Assembly: GCA_026770025.1 (NCBI GenBank)
Contig: JAMXDE010000003.1
Coordinates: 1,488,001-1,552,000 of the forward strand
Source: Craspedostauros australis
Taxonomy: Eukaryota; Bacillariophyta; Bacillariophyceae; Mastogloiales; Achnanthaceae
Direction of reading: 5' to 3'
DNA length: 64,000 nucleotides
The translations under genes and the position numbers were made by a program. Numbering within the stretch: position 1 is the stretch's first letter; each line of letters opens with the position of its first letter. Positions 11,273 through 21,280 of the stretch are shown here, one piece after another. The notes below the pieces were generated by a model, which searched no databases, was not told where the DNA came from, and saw only the letters and a program-made list of their open reading frames with translations.

Positions 11273-12748
11273 AATCGGAGCAACCAACGATCTAGATGCA
11301 CGCTACTCTACTCGACTTGACTCTGCCATTCTGTGCAGTACCAAGATCAACGCAACATGACACAACGTAAGAACCATCAAGGCACAATGGCATCTCGTGA
11401 CAACCTCCACGAGATGAGATCATCCGACTCCTTCATCAAGCCAAGCACAGATCAGGTGGGTGTCCAATTTTGAATCGCAAGGACATCATCTGAGGCAGCA
11501 GCAACAACAACAACACACTGAACATAACACTGAACATAACACGCACATAAACTCTAGCACGTATAATACATTACTACAAACACACCACCTCATGAGTCTA
11601 TTCCACTATCCCCTACTTAGCCATTCTACTCTCCAATCATTTTACGATCACTCGTAGCCACGGGAACATGTTTCTCCATTTCGCTCAAGGCAAGAAGCAG
11701 CACCTACAGCAACCCTTCCATCCTTGAGATCTCTTCCATCCGTTCCCGATTCCACATCCAGCAAACCATCCTTCTTCAACCAACACCGCAGACTCGCGAT
11801 CATCTGGGCACAGCATGATCTCGAAACGTGATCTTTGTTACTCTCTGTTCAGAAGAGATCGCAACACAGGAAATCAAAACGCGCCATACTCTGCCTGGCC
11901 CGTAGTCGTATGGTACGTACGTTTCCCACTCTTCCAAAGGTACATCACGATGTCTCTCCTACTTGCATTGGATGATTTCAGGCACTTCTAACCACCAATC
12001 TTCGGAGGGCTTCTCAAGGTTGATTTGATTACGACCTATTCTGCAGAAACTCAGCCATCAACAAGTTTCCTGGTCCATCTCGCAGCCCGCCTTGATGTTA
12101 CGTGCCCTGTTTGGTTCGCATCGATGCCTGCCAGACACGGTGTGTTCTTCGCCATCTTTTTTCACGAACAACAGAACCTTCCTTTTCTCCGCAGCGAGGC
12201 GCTTGCGCGAAATTGCAGCGATGAGCGCACCTTCGGTGGTGCTGACGTGAGCCCAACCACGTCGCAAGCATGTTCGCCGGACATTTTCGTCTCCGACTCA
12301 CCCGAATGAAATCTTGGTATCTTTCTCAAGCATTCTCAATCATGTCAAAACAAGTGTGTGATTGGCACATCACGACAGCCAATCTTCCCCTCCTGTCACA
12401 ACACCTTCAGCGACAGCGCGAAGCCCAGCATCCCACATCACATCACTGCGGCACATCGCAGCTGACGAAACGAAGCAGTGGGTGGTTGGCAGATCAATGT
12501 CCATCTGGCGGTGTCCACAAAACGAATGCAACGGAGAGCATTGCTGCCATCGGAGGCGTGTATGTCGAGACGGGCTCCAAAGAGGACAAGACGAGGCAGG
12601 GTTGAAGGAATACCAATCGAACGGATCATCGAGATAGCGAAGAGAGAAGGAAGCAAACGGTCATCGGATTGGGAGGGTACGTCCGACGAGCACCACCCAA
12701 CATCGGTGACAACGCAAGACAAAAGGACCAGCACCCATCGCACAGACC
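11273..12748. other. Intergenic region, no gene recognised
   Basis: About 1.5 kb between the small protein at 10796 and the hydroxylase at 12749. It contains short CA-rich and CAA-rich stretches (about 11500-11550, including a repeated CTGAACATAACA). Open frames up to about 160 aa on the minus strand overlap the hydroxylase start and lack any domain. Confidence 0.5.
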
Positions 12749-13630
12749 ATGTCGTTTCACGCACTCGAAGACGCATGGTCAAGTCATGATGGGCATGCGA
12801 TGCGGGAACGGCAAGCCACCCCCTTCTACGATGCCTGGTGGTTTGAACCATTCGTCGCCACCATGTCCTTCGCCGTCTGGGTTCACATCTACTGGTACTT
12901 GGAACGCCGGCAAGGACGCTCACGAAGTCCCAAGCTATTTTGCAGCCAGAATTTCGATTTCAGCCTGGGCGATTTGAACATGAGCTTCATGGCGTATTGG
13001 ATCGGCATCTCCATGCTGCAGTACTGGAGGCAGCAATCACAGACGACGAATGCCTCCGCAATGCATGCCTCGCGATCGTTGCTCACACCGACGGATGCGC
13101 AATCCGTCGTGCTGCTGGTATTGGAAGTCGCCGCCGGAATCTTTGCGTACGACGCTCTATTCTTCGTCATTCATCTGCTGATGCATCAAAATCGGACGAT
13201 CGCCAACATCATGGACCATCGGCGACATCACAGCCTCCAGACGACGCATGGCAGATCGCTCGAAGCGCGCGACGTGCTGCGCCATTCGCTGCTGGATGGA
13301 TCCCTGCAGGTGCTGTGTAATATCGGCATCCAGCAATACAATCCGTGGGGCACCCGCAAGACGAAATTGGCACGCATGCTGCACAATTGCATCGTGACGT
13401 GGATGTTGACGGAGTCGCACACGAGCACGCCCGATTTCTATGTGTGGAGGCGATGGTGCGTGGGTGTGCGGGAGCATCGGCTGCATCATTTTGGGATGAA
13501 GCCGCATCGGATGCAGCAGTTCTTTGGATATTTGGACGATTGGTGGTTCGGAGATCGGCATGGAGACGATAATGGTTGCGATGGAAAACAGGCGCCGCCT
13601 GCCGACAGTAGCAAACAAAAGAGAATATGA
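12749..13630 (+). CDS. Fatty acid hydroxylase / sterol desaturase family membrane enzyme
   Basis: Single exon of 293 aa with ATG at 12749. The three histidine boxes of the di-iron fatty acid hydroxylase superfamily are intact: HLLMH (residues 142-146), HRRHH (157-161) and HRLHH (243-247). Hydrophobic segments lie at about residues 30-50, 75-95, 115-145 and 185-205. Such enzymes are ER-membrane O2-dependent hydroxylases or desaturases acting on sterols, sphingolipids or carotenoids, and the substrate cannot be told here. The length agrees with the family. The C-terminus after GDRHGDD is a short hydrophilic tail. Confidence 0.88.
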   Translation: MSFHALEDAWSSHDGHAMRERQATPFYDAWWFEPFVATMSFAVWVHIYWYLERRQGRSRSPKLFCSQNFDFSLGDLNMSFMAYWIGISMLQYWRQQSQTTNASAMHASRSLLTPTDAQSVVLLVLEVAAGIFAYDALFFVIHLLMHQNRTIANIMDHRRHHSLQTTHGRSLEARDVLRHSLLDGSLQVLCNIGIQQYNPWGTRKTKLARMLHNCIVTWMLTESHTSTPDFYVWRRWCVGVREHRLHHFGMKPHRMQQFFGYLDDWWFGDRHGDDNGCDGKQAPPADSSKQKRI

Positions 13631-14082
13631 TGTGGTGGAGCAGCAGGTCGTCACCAGTGAATGGTGGTATGTGCTGCCCTACTCAACGCTTCTCAGATGT
13701 GCGTATGCGATGGCTTTGGTAGCTACATACTCGCATATGTGCTACGAACGATGCTCCGAGTAACCAGACGAACGCCGTGGCTTTCATTCTGTTTAGTTTT
13801 CAAACCAGTGACGGTGTCGTATTTTCGGGTAGTTGCCATGCCGATACGTAGTCGTTGCGGGATGGTACTCAGTACGTTTCAAGAAGTACCGTAAAATCGA
13901 AACCGCCTCCAACGATTTTGGCGCCAACCATTCGTGTTTGACACCAGAACCGTGATGTTCATCATGATCGTTGCCCATCATGAGGCATCGACACAGACAC
14001 CACCATCGCTGTCATCGCTGTCATCGCTGTCATCACTGTCATCACTGTCATCGCTGCCATCACTCTCTTGGGGAGAATCCAC
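13631..14082. other. Intergenic spacer
   Basis: No gene seen between the hydroxylase stop and the methyltransferase fusion start, apart from the 9-nt tandem repeat that is listed separately. Confidence 0.5.
14005..14067. repeat. 9-nt tandem repeat (ATCGCTGTC/ATCACTGTC, about 7 copies)
   Basis: Seven imperfect copies of a 9-nt unit end 15 nt before the ATG of the 14083 gene, so the repeat probably lies in its 5' leader. Units vary at one or two positions. Confidence 0.85.
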
Positions 14083-16407
14083 ATGTTAGAAGTGACAATC
14101 AATGTGGAAACACCAGCAACCGTGAAACGAACTTCGTCCGAGATGATGGAGAGCGCGGATGAACCGAGCCCTGCTGTCGCCCAAAGTCCTCCTGCACCTT
14201 TTTCTCAGTCTCAGACACCCATGCGTGTGTTGACTGTTGGTGATGGCGACCTTTCGCTTTCGTTGGCCATGGCTCGAGCCTACGGTGACAGGATCCACTT
14301 GACGGCATCCACGTTGCAATCCAAGGAGGATCTAATACGCACCTACTCCTCCAAGGATGACGCCGCGGTTCTGCAAGAGCTGGAGCACAAGCGCATCGAC
14401 ATTCGGTACGGATGGGATGCCACGCAACTGCACAAGCTCGCGATGGGCGCAAATCCAAACCCCACAAACGCAATCGTAGATACCAATGCGAACGGAAGCA
14501 AGTGGAATCTCATCACCTTCCACCATCCTCATTTGGGATTGCAGACGCTGCAAGAAAGCGAAGTAGAGCATGTCAGACGCCATCATGTGCTGCTGTGCCA
14601 TTATTTGGCGTCAGCTCGTCAAGTGGTTGTGCCTGCAAATGATACGAATAAGGACGACACCACCACCGACGACGACAACGACGCAATTGCATTGATCCAC
14701 GTATGCTTGTGCGGCGCGCAGCCCGAGACGTGGCAGCTCCTGCAGGCAGCGCAGCGGCAACGGCTGCGTCTCATCCGCCAGATCTCCACGCGCGTTCCCT
14801 TTCATGCGATATGGACCGACACACAGGATTGGGTGCAGCCGCCGCGACCTGGCGATGCTGCACCGCGTCGGTATCGCAATGGCAAGTTGGGCAGTCGCCA
14901 TTTCCTGGGCAAGTACGGATACAAGCACCGGCGGACGGAAGGTGCGCAGCATAGCGGAAGTTCTGCCGATATGAACGTCGCGGGGTCCGCCCATTTTGTA
15001 TTTGAGGTCATGGCAGCCAAAAATGAGAGACGCAATCCAGATGGAAACAGCAATGGCGACACGCAATCAGCCGAAGCAAACGGCGTCTTCAGATGCGAGA
15101 TCTGCAATGAAGCCTTCGACTCGGCGTCTGCGTTACAGCGACACCAGGCAGCACCAGCGTTGCCAATCTACAACGCATCACAATCTGCAAATGCTGAATC
15201 CATGGAGTCTGCTGCAGCTGTGGGATCTTCCTCGTCATCAGAGCAAGCGCTTCCGCTCCACGCACAAACGAGGAGTACCAAACATGAGACTCCAATCTCC
15301 TCCTCTGCAATTCAATCCACACGGCAGCCCATCGCCATCACCACCACTACTGCCACGACTACTGCCACCCATGTCACCACCGCCACGACAAATTCCAACG
15401 ATGACTACAACATGAATGTTAACGAAACCCAACCTCCGACGCAACGACTAGTGGTGGCTCAGGAACATGCAGGAAAACGGCTGAAATGGTACCTCAAGAA
15501 CTTCGCCTCCGGACATCCCAAGAGCAAGATGGAATCCCTCATCAAGGGCGGCAATGTCATGCTTAACGATGCCGTTGTTGTGGATTCTGGCAGATTTTTG
15601 GCAGCGAACGATTGTATCGCATACGCTCTCCCACATGCTGCGCAGCCACCCGCTAAAGTGCAGCAATTTAAAATCATCGAACGGCTGTCCCAACACGACA
15701 CGCTGATCGTTTGGAAGGATCGAGGGGTGCGCACGAAAGGATTCTTCAACAAGGACGGTGCTGCTGCGACGCTGGAAGCTATGGTGTCGCAACACGAGAA
15801 GCAACGATACGAAAGCATCTCCAAACTCGACACCTGCTGCCCGGGTCTGTGCGCATTGCTGAAAGATGTATCGGTCAACGGCATGCGCGTTTGTCACATC
15901 CTAACCATGTTGGTGCATGGCAGAGCGCCGTGGACACAGCCAACCACCGTCGAGCTGACCATCCAACGGCAATGGAAGCGCTCGAACGCCAGCAAACTCG
16001 ATACTGGTTCGCAGGCAATCAATGATGCCCAACAAGCAATCACGGAACCCGTCACCTTCACATGCCTCGAACGCATGCAGGATGCATCCAACCCGCAGCA
16101 ACTGTCCACAATCCAAGTGGAGGTGCATCACCATCCATCCACGAGCAGCATCGGGACGTATCTGCGACAGCACGGCCATCCCATCGTCGGAGATCATTTA
16201 TCTCGTAACGAATACCTGAAACTGAAGCGTTCCATCCGCAATCGCATCAAGAATAAATTGTCCATTGGTTGCTACCAACTGACGACAACGACGACGACGA
16301 CGACAGCATCGGGAACAGCAGGTAGTGAGGAACGCAGGCAGCATCAACAAAAAATCCCTGAAAAGTTATCGGCATTGCATTGGGAACGGCATGCCATCGA
16401 TGCCTGA
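14083..16407 (+). CDS. Fusion: DUF2431 (BMT5-like) rRNA methyltransferase + S4/RluA-like pseudouridine synthase
   Basis: Single exon, 774 aa (ATG 14083; the frame is open upstream to TTG 14068). Residues about 45-285 are a DUF2431 Rossmann domain: VLTVGDGDLSLSLAMA (SAM loop), LITFHHPHLG, and the C-terminal HFLGKYGYKHRRTEG. In yeast Bmt5 this domain makes m3U in 25S rRNA. At about 339-355 is a half zinc finger, CEICNEAFDSASALQRH, lacking the second His. After a low-complexity linker, residues about 455-520 look like an S4 RNA-binding domain (AGKRLKWYL, SLIKGGNVMLN). Residues about 530-750 look like an RluA-type pseudouridine synthase. Its catalytic loop is SKLDTCCPGLCALLKD, with Asp583 present but the usual HR changed to SK. 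The two modules suggest coupled uridine modification of rRNA (inference). I do not know this architecture from model organisms. Confidence 0.83.
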   Translation: MLEVTINVETPATVKRTSSEMMESADEPSPAVAQSPPAPFSQSQTPMRVLTVGDGDLSLSLAMARAYGDRIHLTASTLQSKEDLIRTYSSKDDAAVLQELEHKRIDIRYGWDATQLHKLAMGANPNPTNAIVDTNANGSKWNLITFHHPHLGLQTLQESEVEHVRRHHVLLCHYLASARQVVVPANDTNKDDTTTDDDNDAIALIHVCLCGAQPETWQLLQAAQRQRLRLIRQISTRVPFHAIWTDTQDWVQPPRPGDAAPRRYRNGKLGSRHFLGKYGYKHRRTEGAQHSGSSADMNVAGSAHFVFEVMAAKNERRNPDGNSNGDTQSAEANGVFRCEICNEAFDSASALQRHQAAPALPIYNASQSANAESMESAAAVGSSSSSEQALPLHAQTRSTKHETPISSSAIQSTRQPIAITTTTATTTATHVTTATTNSNDDYNMNVNETQPPTQRLVVAQEHAGKRLKWYLKNFASGHPKSKMESLIKGGNVMLNDAVVVDSGRFLAANDCIAYALPHAAQPPAKVQQFKIIERLSQHDTLIVWKDRGVRTKGFFNKDGAAATLEAMVSQHEKQRYESISKLDTCCPGLCALLKDVSVNGMRVCHILTMLVHGRAPWTQPTTVELTIQRQWKRSNASKLDTGSQAINDAQQAITEPVTFTCLERMQDASNPQQLSTIQVEVHHHPSTSSIGTYLRQHGHPIVGDHLSRNEYLKLKRSIRNRIKNKLSIGCYQLTTTTTTTTASGTAGSEERRQHQQKIPEKLSALHWERHAIDA

Positions 16408-16542
16408 TTTCCATGCAATCGACATCTACCCTGCAGGCTATGCGCACCGCAGACTATGCACGTCGCAGACACGTATGTAGAGCATCGTGATCGTAGTCTC
16501 GAGCATGTAGTGCCTCCACCCTGATGCTGCAACGCATTCGTC

Positions 16543-16767
16543 TCACTTCTTGCCGCGGTACGATTCCAGTTCCTGCTTGAGCTTTTCATTTTCACGCTTC
16601 AATCCTTCGACGTCCACGTTGGTCGGCGCACCGATGTACTTCTTGATGTACTCGATGGGATCCGTCGGACGGTCCGGTTCTTCGTAGAGACCCACCAGCA
16701 CCTTCGTGAGCGCGTCCAGGACGCCCGTCTGTTCCAAGTATCGGCGGTATTCTTCTTTCTTCGACAT
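16543..16767 (-). CDS. MYCBP/AMY-1 homologue (c-Myc-binding protein family)
   Basis: Single exon, 74 aa. I chose the ATG at 16767 because the longer frame upstream (to 16887) adds 40 residues with no family match. The sequence EEYRRYLEQTGVLDALTKVL, then LYEEPDRPTDPIEYIKKYIG, then a terminal coiled coil (GLKRENEKLKQELESY), follows animal AMY-1 closely along its whole length. In animals AMY-1 binds Myc and A-kinase anchoring proteins and occurs in cilia and mitochondria. A diatom lacks Myc, so the conserved role is more likely PKA/AKAP scaffolding or a ciliary-ancestor function (inference). It runs tail-to-tail with the 14083 gene. Confidence 0.88.
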   Translation of the reverse strand: MSKKEEYRRYLEQTGVLDALTKVLVGLYEEPDRPTDPIEYIKKYIGAPTNVDVEGLKRENEKLKQELESYRGKK

Positions 16768-17661
16768 GGTCTCGTGTGCTATGATATTATACAATGCAAT
16801 ATCATATAATAATGTATCTTTGGGAGATGTGGGACACAGGGATCTCTTTGCAAATGTGCGTGCGAGTACTAGTTCTCGTCCTGGCACTGATACTATGACG
16901 AGCTTTGCAGTGCGATCTGCGTCTTCTGTCTGCGTTGGGATTCACCGCGATTCCATTCGATAGAGAGACGGGTTGATGGCTGTCTGACCCAATGACCTCT
17001 TCTTGTTGGATGGAGAGGTCGGTGCGACGGATGTGGAGGCCACAACAGTGGATGCCACAACAGTGGATGCAGCAGGCGTGATGTCCAACAAGACAGACGG
17101 CTGGGAGGTGATGCTCCTTGCCTGGGACGATACCAGTGCAAGTGGATGGATTTGTGCAGATGCCAGCGGTCTCTGACAATGGCATTGACTGTCTGTTCTT
17201 GTGTCGAAGTTCCTCCCTCTTTCTTTGGCGAGATGCGGCTCTTGACGCCGCATTTGCATGTTTCTCCAACGCAATTTCGAAATTCAAAATTGTTCTTGCA
17301 CACGGACAAAGCACAGACCGTGCGGCACTTGTCATTGGTTCGTGCCACGGTTCGAGCATAGACAACCACAGCTATTCAAATGCCACATTCTTGTTTGATG
17401 CTCTCTGTATTTGTGCTACAAATGTATCATGTCTCTGACTATCGCGAGTTGTATCTTCACGACGTATCTATCCTACATGAACAGCATCGGCATTGGCAAC
17501 GCCAATCCAGGCATCGACAGTGGAAGTGCTGGGATGGTAGCAGCATTACCGACAGCGATAGCAACAACAAAACCACATTATGCGGACACCTCCATGATGA
17601 GCATTGGGGCCCATCAATGCAAGAGTGCATGGCAGGAGTGCGCTACCAGCTTCCGCGATCT
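16768..17661. other. Intergenic region, weak open frames only
   Basis: Minus-strand frames at 16893-17369 and 16942-17274 include a Cys-rich stretch and a duplicated VVAST segment (from a short direct repeat, GTGGATGCCACAACA, near 17036-17065), but no domain or start I trust. They could be an unrecognised exon. Confidence 0.35.
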
Positions 17662-19110
17662 CTAGGGAGCAGATCCACAACATTGATGCCAATGGTCGAC
17701 CTGGATCTTCACGGCCTCGATCACCCGATGTGCTGGCACACAAATGTCTGCGGAACGCACCTCTTGATCCCTATTCCGTTTGTGGAAGAACCGAGTTTCT
17801 GCGACTGGGTCTTCCCCAAGGTAAATGTAGGAATGATTCAGACCTGACATTGCTGTCAGCGTTCCAAAGAACTCATTCCAGTCGTAGCCATACGGCAGCA
17901 GCTCTATGACCGAGCCACAACGAGGCATGAACGGAACTCCAGTCAAGTGCGCACCATGTGGTGTCAATAGAATATCGACATTGGCAAACAGCTCCACTTG
18001 CTCTTCAAATGACAGACTTTCCATGAGAAAAACAGGTGGTCTGTATTTCAGGTCAAGTTCATCCTGCAGAAGTGAGGAGATGTTGTGCGCGCCATGAACT
18101 CGTCTGCTGGCCGTGCGAGTGGCAATTCCGATGCGTGGTGGGCGCAGGAGATGCTGATTGCCAGTTGATCGATCGCTTGTTTCTGCATTCGTTTTGGCCG
18201 TCAATTCTGTGAGGGATGACACTCCACAGGATTGTGTGATATAGTGTTCCATGCCGAGCATGGACATGGTGCTTCGTCGAAAATGCTGCAGATCGTCTTC
18301 GTGGATCGCTCGGTAACCAGAGCGATAATTCAGATTTCCCTTTGCAACGAGGATATTCTTCCCCAAGGTTTTGAGGTGGTTGATGTATGGCTTCGATCGC
18401 TCGTATGAGACTGTGATATTGTTTGCTTGGAACAGGGCGAAAATCCCCTCGTTGAACTGGGTTATGTGAACATGTTCCGGTTTGAATTCCGGGCCAAGAA
18501 GAAAAACATGCTCGACGTCTGGGAAGAGCCGCCACAACGACCAGCACGGTAGCAGATTCTGGAGCAGATGTGGGAAATGAAAGATCCATGGCTTCATTGC
18601 TTTCGCGCAGATAACCGTGGTGATATGGTTGGAGGGAGTTCGCCCATTCATCCATGGGTTCGTGGGGTCGCCTCCATCTGTCATTGCGCCAGCTTGATCC
18701 AACGCTTCAGTGAGGTTGCCATAGTCCACGTGGAGGGTGTCGTCTAAACTGTACGATCTTGGATAGTCAGTGACACTGAAGGTATGTGCCATCGAGGAGT
18801 TCATGAAGTTGCACTGATGCGGTTCGAAAATATCAGTTGGCCATTGCAACATGAAGGCAGGAAAGTCTGTGATGTTATGAGTCCATCGGTGTGGATGTAA
18901 ATCGCCGCTGGCTGTGTTGGCTGGAGCGTTGGCGGCATCTCTCACTGCATCATTGAAGAACTGGGACGACCCCAATGAAAACGCAGAGAGCCCACAATTC
19001 GCCACTGCAATGGTGATGACGACGATGAAGACGACAACACGCTTGGCCTTCATGCCGGAAATGGACAAGCTCTTCGTGTTGGGGGGTGCGGTTGTATTTG
19101 ACGGCGCCAT
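17662..19110 (-). CDS. GT61/DUF563-like Golgi glycosyltransferase
   Basis: Single exon of 482 aa, ATG at 19110. A short cytosolic N-terminus (about 23 residues, ending KAKR) precedes one hydrophobic helix (VVVFIVVITIAVANCGLSAF), giving a type II Golgi topology. The lumenal part carries several N-glycosylation sequons. The C-terminal block LFANVDILLTPHGAHLTGVP, followed by CGSVIELLPYGYDWNEFFGT, is the signature of glycosyltransferase family 61, the EOGT/xylosyltransferase group. The HGAHLTG segment corresponds to the family's conserved His-Gly-Ala motif. Donor and acceptor sugars cannot be read from sequence. It probably modifies cell-wall or secreted glycoproteins. Its 5' end faces the MINDY gene's 3' end across about 720 nt. 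Confidence 0.82.
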   Translation of the reverse strand: MAPSNTTAPPNTKSLSISGMKAKRVVVFIVVITIAVANCGLSAFSLGSSQFFNDAVRDAANAPANTASGDLHPHRWTHNITDFPAFMLQWPTDIFEPHQCNFMNSSMAHTFSVTDYPRSYSLDDTLHVDYGNLTEALDQAGAMTDGGDPTNPWMNGRTPSNHITTVICAKAMKPWIFHFPHLLQNLLPCWSLWRLFPDVEHVFLLGPEFKPEHVHITQFNEGIFALFQANNITVSYERSKPYINHLKTLGKNILVAKGNLNYRSGYRAIHEDDLQHFRRSTMSMLGMEHYITQSCGVSSLTELTAKTNAETSDRSTGNQHLLRPPRIGIATRTASRRVHGAHNISSLLQDELDLKYRPPVFLMESLSFEEQVELFANVDILLTPHGAHLTGVPFMPRCGSVIELLPYGYDWNEFFGTLTAMSGLNHSYIYLGEDPVAETRFFHKRNRDQEVRSADICVPAHRVIEAVKIQVDHWHQCCGSAP

Positions 19111-19831
19111 GATGTGAAGATGATGGTGCTGATTCAGCTGCAGGTCGTCTTGTCAATGGCGTTGATGGTGGCTTTGTTGTCGTTGTCGTTGATGTTGCTG
19201 CTGGTGTTGGATTGTTGACTGTACCACAGACACTGGCATTATCTGTAACTGGCGTCTTCCACAAGCACATGTAACGCCACAGATACGCAATTGAATTGCG
19301 TATGATGCTTATATTATATTATATATTATAACAGAGTAAGTGATATTAGTAGCAGCATAACGGGTGTTGTCGATGTTACTCTTGAGGCGTTTGTTGTTGC
19401 TCTCTTTGTGGTACAGTCACAACAGGGGACGCATGGGAGAACCGAATTCGATGTTGGGTGCGGCCATTGTTCTCAGCAAGGCCGTGCAATACAGCGGAAG
19501 GAGAACTCGTGTCCGCGAAGCACGTGAAACAACCGAAGGGCAGACACAAAATCACAAGCTCTACATTCCTCTCTATAGCTTACGTACCATCCATCGTCAG
19601 TATTCTGTATGGGAACCAGATGCGGTCCTGGCACCCATGCGGCACTATCACAAGACTTCGAGAGGAGATCAGAATCTTTCAATCGCTACCGTGATTGTTA
19701 GTCTGGCCGCCAGGAGCATCATTGCCAATTAACAGGGTATTGTCATATGTATGTTACTCTCTCGCAATCAGAAGTTGGCGACAACATCGTGATGGAAAAG
19801 ACTGATGACGCTCTGCGACAGGCAACCGTGC
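19111..19831. other. Intergenic region with an AT-rich patch
   Basis: Contains an ATATT-repeat patch at about 19308-19332 (TATATTATATTATATATTATA), which may breathe or form a promoter element for the GT61 gene (-). No gene seen. Confidence 0.45.
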
Positions 19832-21280
19832 TCAAGATATGCAGCAGTTGCTGCCATCCTGCGTCTTTGTTCTGCTCGTCGTGGCAGCATTCTGCCGTGA
19901 CCTCTGCACATTCCGAGTCGGTCGGGTTTGCTGCCGCTGCTGCTCCCGTTCTTCCTGTTGCAACTGCATTGCCAGCCGACGGCTGGCATCTTCATTTTCG
20001 TACAGCTGTCGCGCCATGAGCTCATCCGCCATGGATGGAACTCCAATCGCGACGGTGACTGGCTGTGCGTGGAACGGTTGACCCGCGCGTTGCGATTGCT
20101 CTCGCTGGAACTCCATCATGCTGGCCTGCATCGCCGCTTGGATGTCTGCGTTGGCATCTGCTTCCAGCTGATTGTTGGGTGTTGGCTGCGGGATAGGTCT
20201 TGCGTTCGCAGCCGTCGTGGATGGTGGTAAATTTGCTTGTGCGCCAGCTTGCTTTCTCGGCGCCTTCGCGACATCGCCCGTACTGGATTCGCGACTGAGC
20301 TGCAACGCCAGTTGGAAATCGACGTTCGATTGCGCGTTGTTGGCGAGCACTTGCTGCCCCGTCGCCGCCGCCTGTGGCATGCCCACCGATTGCGGCAGCG
20401 CAGGCCGAACGAAGGCCGCGTTGACGTACTCCGTGTCACCATCGATGACATCCAACCTCTCCCAAATCACATCCGGCATCGTGGCGAATCCCAAGTCCGT
20501 GACGAGCAGGTACAGCATGCCCTTGTGCTTCGTGAGCGTGTTGAAGTGGTTGTTGCGGAAGAACACGCACAGATCGTTCTCCTTGACGCGCTCGTGCAGC
20601 ACCTGCAGGCCGTACTGCGTCAGCTGATGGGCGGATCGTTCCAGGAAGTTGTGGATCAGCGACCCGTTGGTGGCGGTGGCAGATAGCTGGTGCTCCTTCT
20701 GCCTTTTCTCCTGCGGCGTCATCTGCTGCGCCGGGTCCATCAGAAGGATGCTGGCAACCGCGTCGCTCTTTTTGTGCAGCGCCTCGAGCTCGGACTTCGC
20801 CTCGTTGCCCTTGATGACCTGGTTGATAAGCTGATTGTAGGTTTGGTCGCCGATGAGCCCGGCTTCTTCCGGGTCGTTAGGGTCCACCAGCCACCCGTGC
20901 ACGAGGTCCACGTGGAGCAGATCGAAGGCGTTGAGCTGCTTCGTGTACTCCACACCCGACGGCCCCTTCGTGAACTTGGGGTTGACGTCCATGCCGTACT
21001 GCAGCGACGGAAACACCTGCATGACCTCCTGCACGGCGAACTGGTGGTTCATCGACTGCGACTGCTGCGAGGAGTTGTTCAGCACCTTCTCCGCCAGCAC
21101 GTTGATGAGCTCGTCGATCTTGATGACGCCGGCTCCCACGCAGTTGCTGGGCAGCTTGATGGCGTCGCGCAGCAGCAGCGCATTGGCGGCGGCGATCAGA
21201 GGGCAGGGGCCATTCTCGTTCTGCACCAGGATCTTGTGCTTGCGCTTGTTGTACGTCACCTGCTTCAGTCGGTACGCCAT
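19832..21280 (-). CDS. MINDY-family deubiquitinase (MINDY-1/2 like)
   Basis: Single exon, 482 aa, ATG at 21280. The N-terminal catalytic signature VQNENGPCPLIA contains the nucleophile Cys26 and oxyanion Gln20. The catalytic His lies in FFRNNHFNTLTKHKG at about residue 243, followed by LYLLVTDLGF, all hallmarks of MINDY-1/2 (FAM63), which trim Lys48-linked polyubiquitin. Three Ub-binding (MIU-like) helices follow: DFQLALQLSRES, DIQAAMQASMMEF and the double helix LMARQLYENEDASRRLAMQL. The C-terminus ends CCIS, a possible CaaX prenylation box. Compared with animal MINDY-1 it lacks the N-terminal extension and starts almost at the catalytic core. Likely cytosolic or membrane-tethered. Confidence 0.93.
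   Translation of the reverse strand: MAYRLKQVTYNKRKHKILVQNENGPCPLIAAANALLLRDAIKLPSNCVGAGVIKIDELINVLAEKVLNNSSQQSQSMNHQFAVQEVMQVFPSLQYGMDVNPKFTKGPSGVEYTKQLNAFDLLHVDLVHGWLVDPNDPEEAGLIGDQTYNQLINQVIKGNEAKSELEALHKKSDAVASILLMDPAQQMTPQEKRQKEHQLSATATNGSLIHNFLERSAHQLTQYGLQVLHERVKENDLCVFFRNNHFNTLTKHKGMLYLLVTDLGFATMPDVIWERLDVIDGDTEYVNAAFVRPALPQSVGMPQAAATGQQVLANNAQSNVDFQLALQLSRESSTGDVAKAPRKQAGAQANLPPSTTAANARPIPQPTPNNQLEADANADIQAAMQASMMEFQREQSQRAGQPFHAQPVTVAIGVPSMADELMARQLYENEDASRRLAMQLQQEEREQQRQQTRPTRNVQRSRQNAATTSRTKTQDGSNCCIS

Noticed and set aside
14005..14067. Possible CRISPR-like array
   Set aside because: Contiguous 9-nt units without spacers in a eukaryotic leader; a simple tandem repeat.
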